Origin: Streptomyces sp. NRRL WC-3605
GTDB lineage: Bacteria; Actinomycetota; Actinomycetes; Streptomycetales; Streptomycetaceae
DNA length: 64,000 nucleotides
Assembly (NCBI RefSeq): GCF_001509795.1
Contig: NZ_LLZN01000091.1
Location: forward strand, 319,064 to 383,063
Direction: 5' to 3'
Positions 39,430 to 48,624 of the stretch are shown piece after piece. Numbering within the stretch: the first letter of the stretch is position 1; each line of letters begins with the position of its first letter. The translations under genes were made by a program, and so were the position numbers. The notes beneath the pieces were generated by a model, which was not told where the DNA came from, did no database searches, and was given only the letters and a program-made list of their open reading frames with translations.

Positions 39430-40236
39430 ATGAGCGAACTGCGCGTCGTACCAGCCTGGCGGCACGGCCAGGAACGGCTGTACGTCTGCCTCCCGGACGG
39501 GCGGAACATCGCCTGGTACGACCGGGACGCGGCCCGCGTGAACCTGCTGGGCCAGGACCGCCGCGAGGAGGTGCTGGAGGCCCTCGGCCCCTTCGTCACC
39601 GGCCCGGTCACGGTGGGCCCGCCCCCGGTCCCCACCCCCGCCGACCTGGCCCGGCTCGCCCTGCACCCGGACGACGACCTGGCCCCCAACCGCCCCGGCG
39701 AGGCGCTGCTCGTCGCCCTCGACCGCGACCCCGGCCCCGCCCACCGGCTGCGCACCGACCCACGGCGGCGGGCGCTGACCGCCGAGCGCACGGTCGGGGA
39801 GGCGCTGGACCTGCTGGAGGGCGCCGGCTGGCGCGTGCTGCACTCGGTGCCGCTGCCCGGCGGCGACCGCGTCCACCATCTGCTGATCGGGCCCGGCGGG
39901 CTGTTCACCCTGCACAGCGTGTACGCCCACCGGCAGAAGGTGACCGTCGCCGATCCACTGGTCACCCTCGGCCGGCGCACCACGGAACCGCTGCTGCGGC
40001 GCCTGCGCGCCGACGCCGACCGGGCCGCGCACGCCCTGACCGCCGAGGTCCGCCCGGTCCTCGTCCTCGTCGACCCGGCGGAGGTGACGGTACGCACCCC
40101 GCCGCGCGAGGTGCGGGTGCTCCGGGACACGGAGATCGCCGGGTTCGCGCGGACGGGCGGGCTGCTGAAGCCGGCGGACGTCGAGGCCCTGTTCGCGCTG
40201 GCCCGGGACCGTACGGTGTGGACGGCGGCGCTGTAG
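39430..40236 (+). CDS. NERD-like domain protein, probably inactive
   Basis: The 268 residues include a nuclease-related (NERD) fold from about 120 on: AERTVGEALDLLEGAGWRVL, HHLLIGPGGLFTLHSV. The normal metal-binding Asp and E-x-K of NERD are not visible at the expected sites (His and Val instead), so the nuclease activity is probably lost. The first 110 residues form an unrecognised domain opening MSELRVVPAWRHGQERLYVC. It is divergent from the phosphatase gene. Confidence 0.7.
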   Translation: MSELRVVPAWRHGQERLYVCLPDGRNIAWYDRDAARVNLLGQDRREEVLEALGPFVTGPVTVGPPPVPTPADLARLALHPDDDLAPNRPGEALLVALDRDPGPAHRLRTDPRRRALTAERTVGEALDLLEGAGWRVLHSVPLPGGDRVHHLLIGPGGLFTLHSVYAHRQKVTVADPLVTLGRRTTEPLLRRLRADADRAAHALTAEVRPVLVLVDPAEVTVRTPPREVRVLRDTEIAGFARTGGLLKPADVEALFALARDRTVWTAAL

Positions 40237-40292
40237 GCGGTCAGGGCGCCGCTGCCGTCAGGGCACCTGGGCCGCGGTGATGCGTGGGGTCC

Positions 40293-41174
40293 TCAGGGCA
40301 CCTCGGCCGCGGCCTTCGGGTCCAGCAGGGGCGCCAGCAGGTCGCCGAAGTCCTGCAGGCGCGGGGCCAGGTCCGGGGCGAGGAAGGTCAGGGCGCCGGG
40401 GGAGCCGCACTCCGCCACCTCCTCCCAGGTGACCGGCGCCGACACCAGGGGCTCGGCGCGGGCGCGCAGAGTGTAGGGGGCGGCCGTCGTCTTGCGGGCG
40501 GCGTTCTGGCTCCAGTCGACGAACACCTTGCCCGGCCGCAGGCTCTTGGTCATCCGGTGCACGACCAGCCGGGGCATCGCCCGCTCGGCCTCCACGGCGA
40601 GTTCCTTGGCGTACTCCGTGGCCCGCTCGGAGGACACCTGCCGTACGGCCGCGCTGAGGTGCAGGCCCTTGGAGCCGGAGGTCTTGGCGTACGCCTCGAT
40701 GCCGTCGGCGGCCAGCCGCTCCCGCAGCCACAGGGCGACCTCGCAGCACTCGACCACCGAGGCGGGCGCCCCGGGGTCCAGGTCGAAGACCAGCCGGTCC
40801 GCCTCGCCGGGTTCCGCGATCACCCACTGGGGCGTATGGAACTCGGTCACCAGGTTCGCGGCCCACATCAGGCTCGCCAGGTCCTGCACCAGCACCATCC
40901 GCGCCGGCCCCTCCATGCGGGGCACCTCGGCGGTGGTGACCCAGTCGGGGGTGCCCGGCGGCACGTTCTTGGCGAAGAACAGCTGTCCGTCCGGGCCGTC
41001 CGGGTAGCGCAGGAACGACACCGGCCGGTCGCGCAGATGCGGCAGCAGCACCGGCGCGGTGGTGGCGTAGTAGTGCAGCACCTCGCCCTTGGTGAAGCCG
41101 GTCGCCGGGTACAGCACCTTCTCCAGGTTGCTCAGCGCGAGCCGTCGCCCCTCCACCTCTGTGATCGGCGTCAT
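40293..41174 (-). CDS. LigD-type polymerase/primase of NHEJ
   Basis: The 293-residue protein is a stand-alone LigD polymerase domain (archaeo-eukaryotic primase fold). It has VLYPATGFTKGEVLHYYATTA, metal-binding DLDPG (RLVFDLDPG), and GSKGLHLSAAV and VFVDWSQNAARKTTAAPYTLRA. It fills gaps or adds ribonucleotides at double-strand break ends. No ligase or phosphoesterase domain is fused. It is divergent from the Ku gene with 70 bases between starts, forming the usual actinobacterial NHEJ module. Confidence 0.93.
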   Translation of the reverse strand: MTPITEVEGRRLALSNLEKVLYPATGFTKGEVLHYYATTAPVLLPHLRDRPVSFLRYPDGPDGQLFFAKNVPPGTPDWVTTAEVPRMEGPARMVLVQDLASLMWAANLVTEFHTPQWVIAEPGEADRLVFDLDPGAPASVVECCEVALWLRERLAADGIEAYAKTSGSKGLHLSAAVRQVSSERATEYAKELAVEAERAMPRLVVHRMTKSLRPGKVFVDWSQNAARKTTAAPYTLRARAEPLVSAPVTWEEVAECGSPGALTFLAPDLAPRLQDFGDLLAPLLDPKAAAEVP

Positions 41175-41244
41175 ACGATGAGGATTCCAGAGAAACGGAT
41201 GAATATAGGAACAATCCTGGCATATCGACCGAAGGGGTGCGGAA
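41175..41244. promoter_or_regulatory. Divergent ligD-pol/ku promoter
   Basis: A 70-base, AT-richer region with GGATGAATATAGGAACAATCC. It must hold both promoters. TATAGG and GGCATAT-type strings could be -10 boxes; a dyad GGATT/AATCC spans it. Confidence 0.5.
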
Positions 41245-42339
41245 GTGCGATCCATCTGGAACGGCGCCATCTCGTTCGGCCTGGTCAGCATCCCCATCAA
41301 GCTGGTGAACGCCACCCAGAACCGCTCGATCTCCTTCCGTCAGATCCACACGGAGGACGGCGGCCGGATCCGCTACCGCAAGGTCTGCGAACTGGAGGAC
41401 CGCGAGGTCGGCCAGGCCGAGATCGGCAAGGGTTACGAGGACGCGGACGGCACGATCGTCCCGATCACCGACGAGGACCTCTCCCACCTCCCGCTGCCGA
41501 CCGCCCGGACCATCGAGATCGTCGCCTTCGTCCCGGCCGACCGGATCGACCCGCTCCAGATGGACGCCGCCTACTACCTGGCGGCCGGTGGGGCGCAGGC
41601 GGCCAAGCCGTACACCCTGCTGCGCGAGGCGCTCAAGCGGAGCCAGAAGGTGGCCATCGCCAAGTACGCCCTGCGCGGCCGGGAGCGGCTCGGCATGCTG
41701 CGGGTCGTCGACGACGCCATCGCCATGCACGGGCTGCTGTGGCCGGACGAGGTCCGGGCCCCCGAGGGCGTCGCGCCGGACACGCCCGTCACCGTGAACG
41801 ACAAGGAACTCGACCTCGCGGACGCCCTGATGGACACCCTCGGCGAGATCGAGCTCGAGGAGCTGCACGACGAGTACCGCGAGGCCCTGGAGGAGGTGGT
41901 CGCCGCGAAGGTCTCCGGCGAGGCCCCGCCCGAGACGCCCGAGCCGGCGCGGTCCGGCAAGGTCCTCGACCTGATGGCCGCCCTCGAGAACAGCGTGCGC
42001 GCGGCGAAGGAGTCGCGGGGCGAGCGGCCGGCGGAGGCCGAGGAGGCGTCCGGGGCGCGGGAGGCGGAGGTGCGGACGCTGCCGCAGCGCAAGTCGGCCC
42101 GCGCGGCACCGAAGCAGACCTCCGGGAAGAAGTCCGCGGCCGGCGGGAAGGCCGCCGCGAAGAAGACCGCGTCGTCCGCCTCGTCCGCGTCCTCGACGTC
42201 GTCGGCGAGGAAGTCGACGTCCAAGTCCGCCCAGGGCGCGAAGAAGACCCCGGCGAAGAGCACCGCCAGGAGCACCGGCAAGACCACGGCCAAGAAGACG
42301 GCGGCCAAGAAGACGGCCTCCCGCAAACGGTCGGCGTGA
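41245..42339 (+). CDS. ku: Ku protein of non-homologous end joining
   Basis: The 364-residue Ku homodimer subunit has the N-terminal core RSIWNGAISFGLVSIPIKLV, KVCELEDREV and LAADALM-like segments (ELDLADALMDTL). The last 100 residues are a Lys/Ala/Ser/Thr repeat tail (AAKKTAAKKTASRKRSA), histone H1-like, known in actinobacterial Ku to aid DNA binding. It starts at GTG 41245. It binds DNA ends and recruits the LigD-type polymerase encoded divergently. Confidence 0.95.
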   Translation: MRSIWNGAISFGLVSIPIKLVNATQNRSISFRQIHTEDGGRIRYRKVCELEDREVGQAEIGKGYEDADGTIVPITDEDLSHLPLPTARTIEIVAFVPADRIDPLQMDAAYYLAAGGAQAAKPYTLLREALKRSQKVAIAKYALRGRERLGMLRVVDDAIAMHGLLWPDEVRAPEGVAPDTPVTVNDKELDLADALMDTLGEIELEELHDEYREALEEVVAAKVSGEAPPETPEPARSGKVLDLMAALENSVRAAKESRGERPAEAEEASGAREAEVRTLPQRKSARAAPKQTSGKKSAAGGKAAAKKTASSASSASSTSSARKSTSKSAQGAKKTPAKSTARSTGKTTAKKTAAKKTASRKRSA

Positions 42340-42354
42340 TGCGCGCCCGCCCGC

Positions 42355-43104
42355 TCAGGCCAGCCGCTCGGCGAGCAGGGCCAGCACCTCGGGCTTGCGC
42401 GGGGTGAGGTAGAAGTGGCCGCCCTCGAAGGTTCGCACCTCCACACCCCGTGAGGTGACGTCCGACCAGGACGACAGGTCCTCGACCGGGCACACCGGAT
42501 CGCGGTCCCCGCCGCAGGCGGTCACCGGGACGGCCAGCCGGCGCAGCGGTGCCGGGCGGTGGGCCGCCAGCATCCGGAAGTCCGCGCGCAGCGCCGGCAT
42601 GATCACCGGCCGCAGCTCGTGATGGTCGTACACGGCGGCACCGGCCGGATCGAGCCCGCGGACGCGCCGCAGGATCTCGTCGTCGTCCGGGGCCGGCCGT
42701 GCCGCGAGCTCGTGCGGGCCGCGCGGCCGCCCCCGCCCCGACACGGCGAGCCGGACCGGGGCCGCGCCCGCGTCCTCCAGCCGGCCGGCCACCTCGTACG
42801 CCACCGCCGAGCCCATGCTGTGCCCGAACAGCGCCACCGGCAGCCCGTCCGCCGACTCCTGGAGCAGCGCCTCGGCGACCGTGCCGGCCAGCTCCTCCAT
42901 CGTCGCCGGGCACGGGTCGTTCAGCCGGTCCTGGCGGCCGGGGTACTGCACCGACAGCACCTCGAGCCACGGCGGCGTGAGCGCCGCCCAGTCGTGGAAG
43001 AAGCCGGCCGCCCCGCCCGCGTGCGGGAAGCACACCAGACGCAGCCGCGCGGCGGGGGAGCGCACGCCCCTCAGCCACCGGGTCCGTGTGCCGGGCACGG
43101 TCAT
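42355..43104 (-). CDS. Type II thioesterase (orphan)
   Basis: The 249-residue alpha/beta hydrolase is of the GrsT/TEII type: LVCFPHAGGAAGFFHDW, catalytic Ser96 in GHSMG, and the late His in GGHFYLTPRK. TEII enzymes free blocked carrier proteins in polyketide and nonribosomal synthesis. No synthase gene is in this window, so it either serves a distant cluster or is a leftover. Its 3' end is 15 bases from the convergent ku gene end. Confidence 0.9.
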   Translation of the reverse strand: MTVPGTRTRWLRGVRSPAARLRLVCFPHAGGAAGFFHDWAALTPPWLEVLSVQYPGRQDRLNDPCPATMEELAGTVAEALLQESADGLPVALFGHSMGSAVAYEVAGRLEDAGAAPVRLAVSGRGRPRGPHELAARPAPDDDEILRRVRGLDPAGAAVYDHHELRPVIMPALRADFRMLAAHRPAPLRRLAVPVTACGGDRDPVCPVEDLSSWSDVTSRGVEVRTFEGGHFYLTPRKPEVLALLAERLA

Positions 43105-43569
43105 GACGCAGCCCCGGTCATGACGTCGCCCCGCATCCGCCGGGCACGCAGAGGAACGGGCACGTCCTCGCGGTCACCTGACACCCCCGTCGCATACCGT
43201 TTCCGACCGGGAACTCTAGTTCGACCAGCGGCGCGCCGCGGCCTCGCGCGCGCAAAGCGGCCGAGAAACCTCCCTGCCAGGCCCTCCGCACGGCGCGACT
43301 CCCGGTGATCACCGGCCCGCGGTGCCGTCCGACAGACCGTCACGGCGACGATCTCGTAGACACCTACGAACGTTTGCGGTCACCCGGCCGCCCACCGATC
43401 CCTGACCGGTTCGCACCCTTGCTCCATTTCGCGGCTCCGTGCCCGCCCCGCCGGGCCGAAGCGGCCGTACGGGCTTGCCCGATGGGCTGGCCCGACCAAC
43501 TCGCCCCTCCCTAGGATGGGTTGTCGGCGAGGTGATCCTCCTCGGCCGGCCCTGCCACTGGGGGAAACG
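43105..43569. other. 465-base intergenic region
   Basis: Holds the promoters of the thioesterase (leftward) and DUF574 (rightward) genes. I see no gene. AT-richer patches are near 43195-43225 and 43360-43380, but no box pair I would defend. Confidence 0.4.
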
Positions 43570-44388
43570 ATGGAGCCTGGAAAGCTGTCCACATCGATCG
43601 ACGCCGCGGTGCCGACAGCGGCGCGCATGTACGACCACTATCTCGGCGGCAAGGACAACTACGCCTCCGACCGAGCGGCCTGCGAGGAACTGGACAAGGT
43701 CGTCCCCAGCACCCGGGCCCTCGCGGTGAACAACCGGCGTTTCCTCCAGCGCGCCGTCCGCACCCTCGCCGGTGAGTACGGCATCCGCCAGTTCCTCGAC
43801 CACGGCTCCGGTCTTCCCACCCAGAACAACGTCCACCAGGTCGCCCAGGACATCGACCCCGAGTCGCGCGTCATCTACGTCGACAACGACCCGATGGTCC
43901 TGGTCCACGGGCGCGCTCTGCTCGACCAGAACGACCGCACCGCCGTCATCCACGCCGACATGCGCGACACCGACGGCATCTTCGACCACCCCGACACCAA
44001 GCGCCTGATCGACTTCTCGCAGCCGGTCGCCGTGCTGTTCAACTCGGTGTTCCACTGCATCCCGGACAGCGACACGGACGGCCCGCTCGCCGTGGCCCGC
44101 AGGGTGCGCGAGCGCCTCGCGCCCGGCAGCTTCATGCTGATGTGCCAGCTGGTCAGCGAGGACCCCGAGGTCCGCAAGTTCGTCACGGAGTTCATGGACC
44201 AGGCGACCCAGGGCCACTGGGGGCGGGTGCGTCAGGAGAAGGACGTCGAGGAGTACTTCGAGGGCCTCGAGATCCTGGAGCCCGGGCTGGTCGAGGTCTC
44301 CACCTGGCGCCCCGACAACGAGGTGGCACCCCGTCAGCAGACGCAGGAGTGGATCGAGTTCGGCGGCATCGGCCGCCTGCCGCGGTAG
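43570..44388 (+). CDS. DUF574-family SAM-dependent methyltransferase
   Basis: The 272-residue protein belongs to the S-adenosyl methyltransferase family PF04672 (DUF574), very abundant in Streptomyces. It has SIDAAVPTAARMYDHYLGGKDNYASD, FLDHGSGLPTQNNVHQ (SAM loop) and VIYVDNDPMVL. Targets are unknown; the DNA-binding-free fold suggests a small molecule or protein. It is followed by a terminator hairpin. Confidence 0.9.
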   Translation: MEPGKLSTSIDAAVPTAARMYDHYLGGKDNYASDRAACEELDKVVPSTRALAVNNRRFLQRAVRTLAGEYGIRQFLDHGSGLPTQNNVHQVAQDIDPESRVIYVDNDPMVLVHGRALLDQNDRTAVIHADMRDTDGIFDHPDTKRLIDFSQPVAVLFNSVFHCIPDSDTDGPLAVARRVRERLAPGSFMLMCQLVSEDPEVRKFVTEFMDQATQGHWGRVRQEKDVEEYFEGLEILEPGLVEVSTWRPDNEVAPRQQTQEWIEFGGIGRLPR

Positions 44389-44415
44389 CGCGGCCGCCCG
44401 CACCGCATCATCCGC

Positions 44416-44441
44416 CCGGGGCTCTCGTGAGGGAGCCCCGG
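44416..44441. terminator. Terminator hairpin between convergent genes
   Basis: CCGGGGCTC (44416-44424) pairs with GAGCCCCGG (44433-44441). Confidence 0.75.
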
Positions 44442-44595
44442 ACGCGTCGTACGGGCCGGATGTGACAGAGGTGGGCCAGGCTACGGCGATCGTGGATGCG
44501 TCAGTGATCGTCGCGGCGCCGACGGGGATGCCGCCCGCCGGGTCAGCTCCCGGTCGCCGCGGCGCTCAGGCGCTGCGCCGCGCGTCAGCGGCCGG

Positions 44596-45507
44596 TCACG
44601 CGTAACGCTTCATCGTCTCGCGCAGCCGCTCCAGCGACTCCCGCGGGTCGAGTGCCTCGTCGCCCAGGCGGTCCAGCGCGAGCCGGTACTCCTCCGTCTC
44701 GTCGCGGTCCTCCAGGAATGCGGCGCTCTTGATGTGCTCCAGATACACGATGTCCGGCAGGTCCACGCCGCCGAACCGCAGATAGGTGATCGGGATGGCG
44801 GGCGCCGACGCGTTCGTCACGTCCAGCGGCACGATCTGCACGGTCACATGCGGCCGCTGAGCCATCTCCACGAGGTACTCCAGCTGCTCGTGCATCACCG
44901 CGGGGCTGCCGAGGACCCGCAGCAGCACCGACTCGTCCACGATCGCCCACAGCCGGGGCGCGTCGGAGCGGTGCAGCAGCTCACGGCGGCGCATGCGCAG
45001 CTCGACCCGCCGCTGCACCTCGCGCGCGGACGCCGTGGGCAGGCCGCGCTCGACGACGGCCCGCGTGTATTCCTCGGTCTGCAGCAGACCGGGCACGTAC
45101 TGGAGCTCGAAGGTACGGATGGCGGTGGCGGCCTCCTGGAGCCCCACCAGCCGGTCGAACCACTCCGGCATCAGCCGCTTGTCGTAGCGCTGCCACCACC
45201 CGGGCTCGGTGGCGCGCTTGAGCAGCTGCAGCAGTACGGAGGCCTCGTACTCCTCGGTGCGGTAGAGCTCCAGCAGCGCGCGGACGTCGGCCTCGGTGGG
45301 CGGCCGGCGGCCCTTGCCCGACTCGATCCGCGACAGCTTCGCCGGGCTGAACCCGACGGCCCGCGCGGCCTGGTCCTGGGAGAGTCCCGCGTCCTCGCGG
45401 ATACCCGCCAGCTGCACGCCGACCAGCATCTTCAGCAGAGTGGGCGCGGGTTCGGTCCGGCTGAGATACGGCTCGAGGCGGGAAATGCGAGGTGACTCGG
45501 AGGACAT
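44596..45507 (-). CDS. XRE-family regulator with DUF5753
   Basis: The 303-residue protein has an N-terminal XRE helix-turn-helix (LAGIREDAGLSQDQAARAVGFSPAKLSRIESGKGR) followed by the DUF5753 domain (VGLQEAATAIRTFELQYVPGLLQTEEYTRAV). This is the WhiJ-like family, of which Streptomyces has dozens. It lies near a DUF397 gene and an ATP-binding gene, the usual trio that affects development and antibiotic production. Confidence 0.93.
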   Translation of the reverse strand: MSSESPRISRLEPYLSRTEPAPTLLKMLVGVQLAGIREDAGLSQDQAARAVGFSPAKLSRIESGKGRRPPTEADVRALLELYRTEEYEASVLLQLLKRATEPGWWQRYDKRLMPEWFDRLVGLQEAATAIRTFELQYVPGLLQTEEYTRAVVERGLPTASAREVQRRVELRMRRRELLHRSDAPRLWAIVDESVLLRVLGSPAVMHEQLEYLVEMAQRPHVTVQIVPLDVTNASAPAIPITYLRFGGVDLPDIVYLEHIKSAAFLEDRDETEEYRLALDRLGDEALDPRESLERLRETMKRYA

Positions 45508-45759
45508 CCTGACTCCCCGTAGACGGGCATACGACAGACTGCATTATCGCATCCCGACGGCTCCTGCCGCCCGGCCCGGCCGGAAGTGGCGGCCTCAACT
45601 TCCGTTTCACGTACGGCGTTCGGGGTCCCGACACACCCCGGCGGGGGCGCCGCCGCCTCCCCCGAAGAGCTGCGGCGCCCCCTCTGACCGGCACCCCTCG
45701 AGGAGGGGAACCGGTGTCTGTGGCCGGCCGTCCGGTGTCACACCGGTGGCGGTCCGGCG

Positions 45760-45990
45760 TCACGCCAGGTGGTCGAACTCACCGTCCTTGGCGCCAGCCA
45801 GGAACGCGGAGATCTCACCCGGCGTGTAGACGAGCGCGGGGCCGTCGGGGTCGCGGGAGTTGCGCAGGGCGACACGCCCGTCGGCCAGAGCCGCCACTTC
45901 GACGCAGTTGCCCTCGGCATTGCTGTGCCGGCTCTTGATCCAACGGACGCCCAACGAGCTGGCCCGTACGCCGTTCGGTGCTGTTGGCAC
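45760..45990 (-). CDS. DUF397 protein
   Basis: A 76-residue DUF397 protein: SLGVRWIKSRHSNAEGNCVEVA, LADGRVALRNSRDPDGPALVYT, FLAGAKDGEFDHLA. The GTG at 45990 has AAGGAG six bases upstream, so I prefer it over the GTG seven codons earlier. DUF397 proteins are partners of WhiJ-like XRE regulators such as the one 250 bases downstream. Confidence 0.9.
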   Translation of the reverse strand: MPTAPNGVRASSLGVRWIKSRHSNAEGNCVEVAALADGRVALRNSRDPDGPALVYTPGEISAFLAGAKDGEFDHLA

Positions 45991-46163
45991 TGCACTCTCC
46001 TTGCTCACGTTCCGCCACGCGCACGCTCCCTGGCCTCGCCCGGCCCCGGACACGCCACGTGCTCTGTGATGACATTCCACGCGCAATTTCCCGTGAAATT
46101 GCACGAGGAGGCCTTCGTCGTGGATAATAGCCGTGCCGTCAACTGCGGTGCAGACGCCCCGTC

Positions 46164-46769
46164 ATGACCGTGTATCAGGGAGACGCCGTGTCCTTACCTG
46201 CGTACGAAGGCCTCCGACCGCCCGGCAGTGCCGCGTCCCCCGCGAGACCGGCGCGCCCCCTCGGCACGGCCGTACGAGGCCTCGGCGTCGGCACCAAGGC
46301 GCCCCGCATCGCGCCCCTGCCGCCCGCCGGACCGTCCTCGCCGTACGCGGAGACCCCCCGCCCGGTGGCCCTGCGCCTCACCGGCGCGGAACGGGGCTGC
46401 GCCGAGGCCCGCGACCTCGTCCGCCGCACCCTGGACGACTGGTCCCTCGGCCACTGCACCGGCGACGCGCTGACGATCGTCACCGAACTCCTGGCCAACG
46501 CCGTGCTGCACGCCGCCCGGCCCACCGGGGGAGACGGCGACATCTGGCTCCGCCTCAGCCTGCGCCGCCCGGCCCACCTGGTCTGCGCGGTCATCGACCC
46601 GAGCGACAGCCCACCGGTCTACCCCCACACCAGCGACCCCTTCGACGAGCACGGCCGCGGCCTGCGCATCATCGACGCCCTGTCCGAACACTGGGGCTGG
46701 ACGCGGCGCCCCCCGGCCGGCAAGACGGTCTGGGCGATGCTCCGCACGGACGACTCCGACGCGCTGTAG
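46164..46769 (+). CDS. HATPase-domain protein (RsbW-like)
   Basis: The 201 residues comprise a disordered N-terminus of about 70 residues and a GHKL ATP-binding domain: ALTIVTELLANAVLHAA (N box), CAVIDPSDSP (G1) and DEHGRGLRIIDALSEHWG (G2). It is of the RsbW/anti-sigma kinase type but without a sigma gene nearby. It is divergent from the DUF397 gene, completing the usual three-gene set. A GTG at 46188 is an alternative start. Confidence 0.88.
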   Translation: MTVYQGDAVSLPAYEGLRPPGSAASPARPARPLGTAVRGLGVGTKAPRIAPLPPAGPSSPYAETPRPVALRLTGAERGCAEARDLVRRTLDDWSLGHCTGDALTIVTELLANAVLHAARPTGGDGDIWLRLSLRRPAHLVCAVIDPSDSPPVYPHTSDPFDEHGRGLRIIDALSEHWGWTRRPPAGKTVWAMLRTDDSDAL

Positions 46770-46779
46770 GAGAGCCCCG

Positions 46780-47118
46780 ATGACGCACTACCTGATCTCC
46801 TTCGACGACGGCACCATGGTCATCCCCGAGGGCGACCTGCCGAAGGTGGCCGAGGCCTCGCTGGAGGTGGTGCGCCAGGCACGCGAGGCCGGCGTCTGGG
46901 TCTACGGCGGCGGACTGGAACGGCAACGGGCGAGCATCGTGACTCCGGACGGCATCGTGACCGACGGCCCCGCCCCGGAGGCGAAGGCGGTGATCGGCGG
47001 CTTCTCGGTCGTCGACGTCCCCTCCCGCGAGGCCGCGCTGGAGTGGGCGGCGAAGATCGCCGAGGCGTGCCGGTGCCCCCAGGAGGTCCGCGAGATCATG
47101 CCGGACCCGACGGCCTGA
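46780..47118 (+). CDS. YCII-related domain protein
   Basis: A 112-residue alpha/beta protein of the YCII/DGPF family: MTHYLISFDDGTMVIPEGDL, then VVRQAREAGVWVYGGGLER, KAVIGGFSVVDVPSREAALEWA. These small dimers are mostly of unknown role. It lies ten bases after the HATPase gene, so is probably co-transcribed. AGGAGAG is its ribosome site. Confidence 0.88.
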   Translation: MTHYLISFDDGTMVIPEGDLPKVAEASLEVVRQAREAGVWVYGGGLERQRASIVTPDGIVTDGPAPEAKAVIGGFSVVDVPSREAALEWAAKIAEACRCPQEVREIMPDPTA

Positions 47119-47215
47119 CAGCCTGCCCCGACGTTCGTACAACCTTCACCTACTTGGGTGTGTCCAGTTGTAGGCGGCACGTATCACGCCGTTCCGAACG
47201 TCAGGAGCACCTTCC

Positions 47216-47734
47216 ATGTCCAGCACCGCGCTGATGACCTTCAAGAGCCACATCGAGGGCAAGAACGCCGACGTGGCGATCTACCAGGACCGGATCGAGT
47301 GGTCCCGCCCCCGTGGCATGAGCGCCAAGAAGCTCACGGCCGGCCTCCTGACCGGCGGCGCCTCGCTCCTGGCCACCGGCGTGCGCAGCTCCGACGCCGG
47401 CACCGAGATGAACCCGGTCCGCAACATCGCCAGCGTGGTGACCAAGCGGGACGGCCTGATGTTCACCAAGGTCGTGGTCGTGGCATCCGGCAACAACATC
47501 GACTTCCGAGTACCGCACGACGCGGCTCCCCGCATCAAGACCCTGCTCACCGACCTGATCCTCGGCAGGATCCCCGCCCCCGAGCAGGCCCCCGCCCCGG
47601 CCCCGGCTCCCGTGCCGCAGGCGGCACCCACCCCGGTCGAACAGCTCCGCCAGCTGGCCGAGCTGAGGGACGCGGGCATCCTCTCGGACGAGGAGTTCAC
47701 GACGAAGAAGGCGGAGATCCTGGCGCGCATGTGA
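47216..47734 (+). CDS. DUF4429/SHOCT domain protein
   Basis: The 172 residues have a DUF4429-like PH-fold region (ALMTFKSHIEGKNADVAIYQ, DRIEWSRPRGMSAKKLTAGLL), an Ala/Pro linker and a C-terminal SHOCT motif (LAELRDAGILSDEEFTTKKAEIL). SHOCT appears to help oligomerise or bind other proteins. Single gene; ATG at 47216 with AGGAG upstream. Confidence 0.88.
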   Translation: MSSTALMTFKSHIEGKNADVAIYQDRIEWSRPRGMSAKKLTAGLLTGGASLLATGVRSSDAGTEMNPVRNIASVVTKRDGLMFTKVVVVASGNNIDFRVPHDAAPRIKTLLTDLILGRIPAPEQAPAPAPAPVPQAAPTPVEQLRQLAELRDAGILSDEEFTTKKAEILARM

Positions 47735-47761
47735 CCGACGAGCCCGGGCCGGCACCTATGA

Positions 47762-48531
47762 CGGTGCCGGCCAGCGTCGGCCGAACCGCCGCTCCTCCAG
47801 GAACTGCTGCACTACCTGCAGCACGACAACTCCGGGTGCCACGGCTTCCAGAACATGGGCCGGGCCTGGGTCCCCGTACGCAACGGCATCGACGACGAGA
47901 CCCTGCGCCAGGGCGACGCCCGCGCACTGGAGGTCGTCGAGAGCTGGGAGCGCCTCATCCGTCAGGTGTGCCTCGGACTGGGAGGCGAGCTGGGGCAGAA
48001 GGTCCTCCCGGTGCAGCGCGCCAAGTGAGGCACGGACCCGGGAGCACGCCGAAGCCTCCTCGCGGATCAACTCTGCACCGACGGAAGCCTCCAGGCGGAA
48101 CTCCGCATGGAGGGCACACCCGGCGTCCTCGGCATCGTGTCGGACCTCCGCTCGGGCAAAACTGCGCACCTCGATGGAGGTGCCGGCCCCGGAGCAGGGC
48201 TACCCCCTGTCCTGGGCGAAGCGGCTCATCCGCACCCTTGCGAACGCACCGGCGACACTCCACATCGAAACGCTCGTCGACGGAGCGAACGGCGGCCCGC
48301 GGGGGCACCCTGGAACGCCTCCGCCCCGAACCGGCGGACCTGCTCCCGAAGGACACCGGTACCCGCATCACGGGCTTTCGCCTGTCCCTGGTCAAGAGCA
48401 TGGGAAGCGGCCGCGGCAACGCCGAGACGGGCTTCATCCGCAGCGTCGACGAAGCGGTACACCGCTTCTACACCACGGTGGTAGCCCACCTGGACTCCCC
48501 GAGGCCCCGCAAGACAACAACGAAGGCCTGA
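47762..48531 (+). pseudogene. Decayed gene with in-frame stop and two frameshifts
   Basis: Four coding-like pieces on the plus strand share the high third-position GC of the chromosome but are broken. Piece one runs 47762-48028 (HYLQHDNSGCHGFQNMG to QKVLPVQRAK, then TGA), without a start codon. Piece two continues in the same frame past that stop (LLADQLCTDGSLQAELR to SDLRSGKTA). The reading then moves one frame to SMEVPAPEQGYPLSWAKRL (near 48160-48300), and again to ADLLPKDTGTRITGFRLSL, ending at 48531. Each is locally protein-like; together they look like one ancestral ORF of about 255 codons. I do not recognise the family. A terminator follows. Confidence 0.6.
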
Positions 48532-48548
48532 CCCCGCACGCACTGAAC

Positions 48549-48578
48549 AGCCCCCGTCGCCCCACGGTGACGGGGGCT
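48549..48578 (+). terminator. Terminator after the decayed gene
   Basis: AGCCCCCGTC (48549-48558) pairs with GACGGGGGCT (48569-48578), extended by two further pairs and one G-T inside, leaving a CCCAC loop. Confidence 0.8.
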
Positions 48579-48624
48579 CCGGTCCCCGCCCCCCCCGCGT
48601 CGCGGAACCCTTCATACTGCGAAC

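Noticed and set aside
47158..48531. Single 457-codon plus-strand ORF
   Set aside because: Its first two thirds are an out-of-frame, Pro/Arg-rich reading over the SHOCT gene and the decayed gene. Only the last part (from about 48300) is coding, and I use it in the pseudogene.
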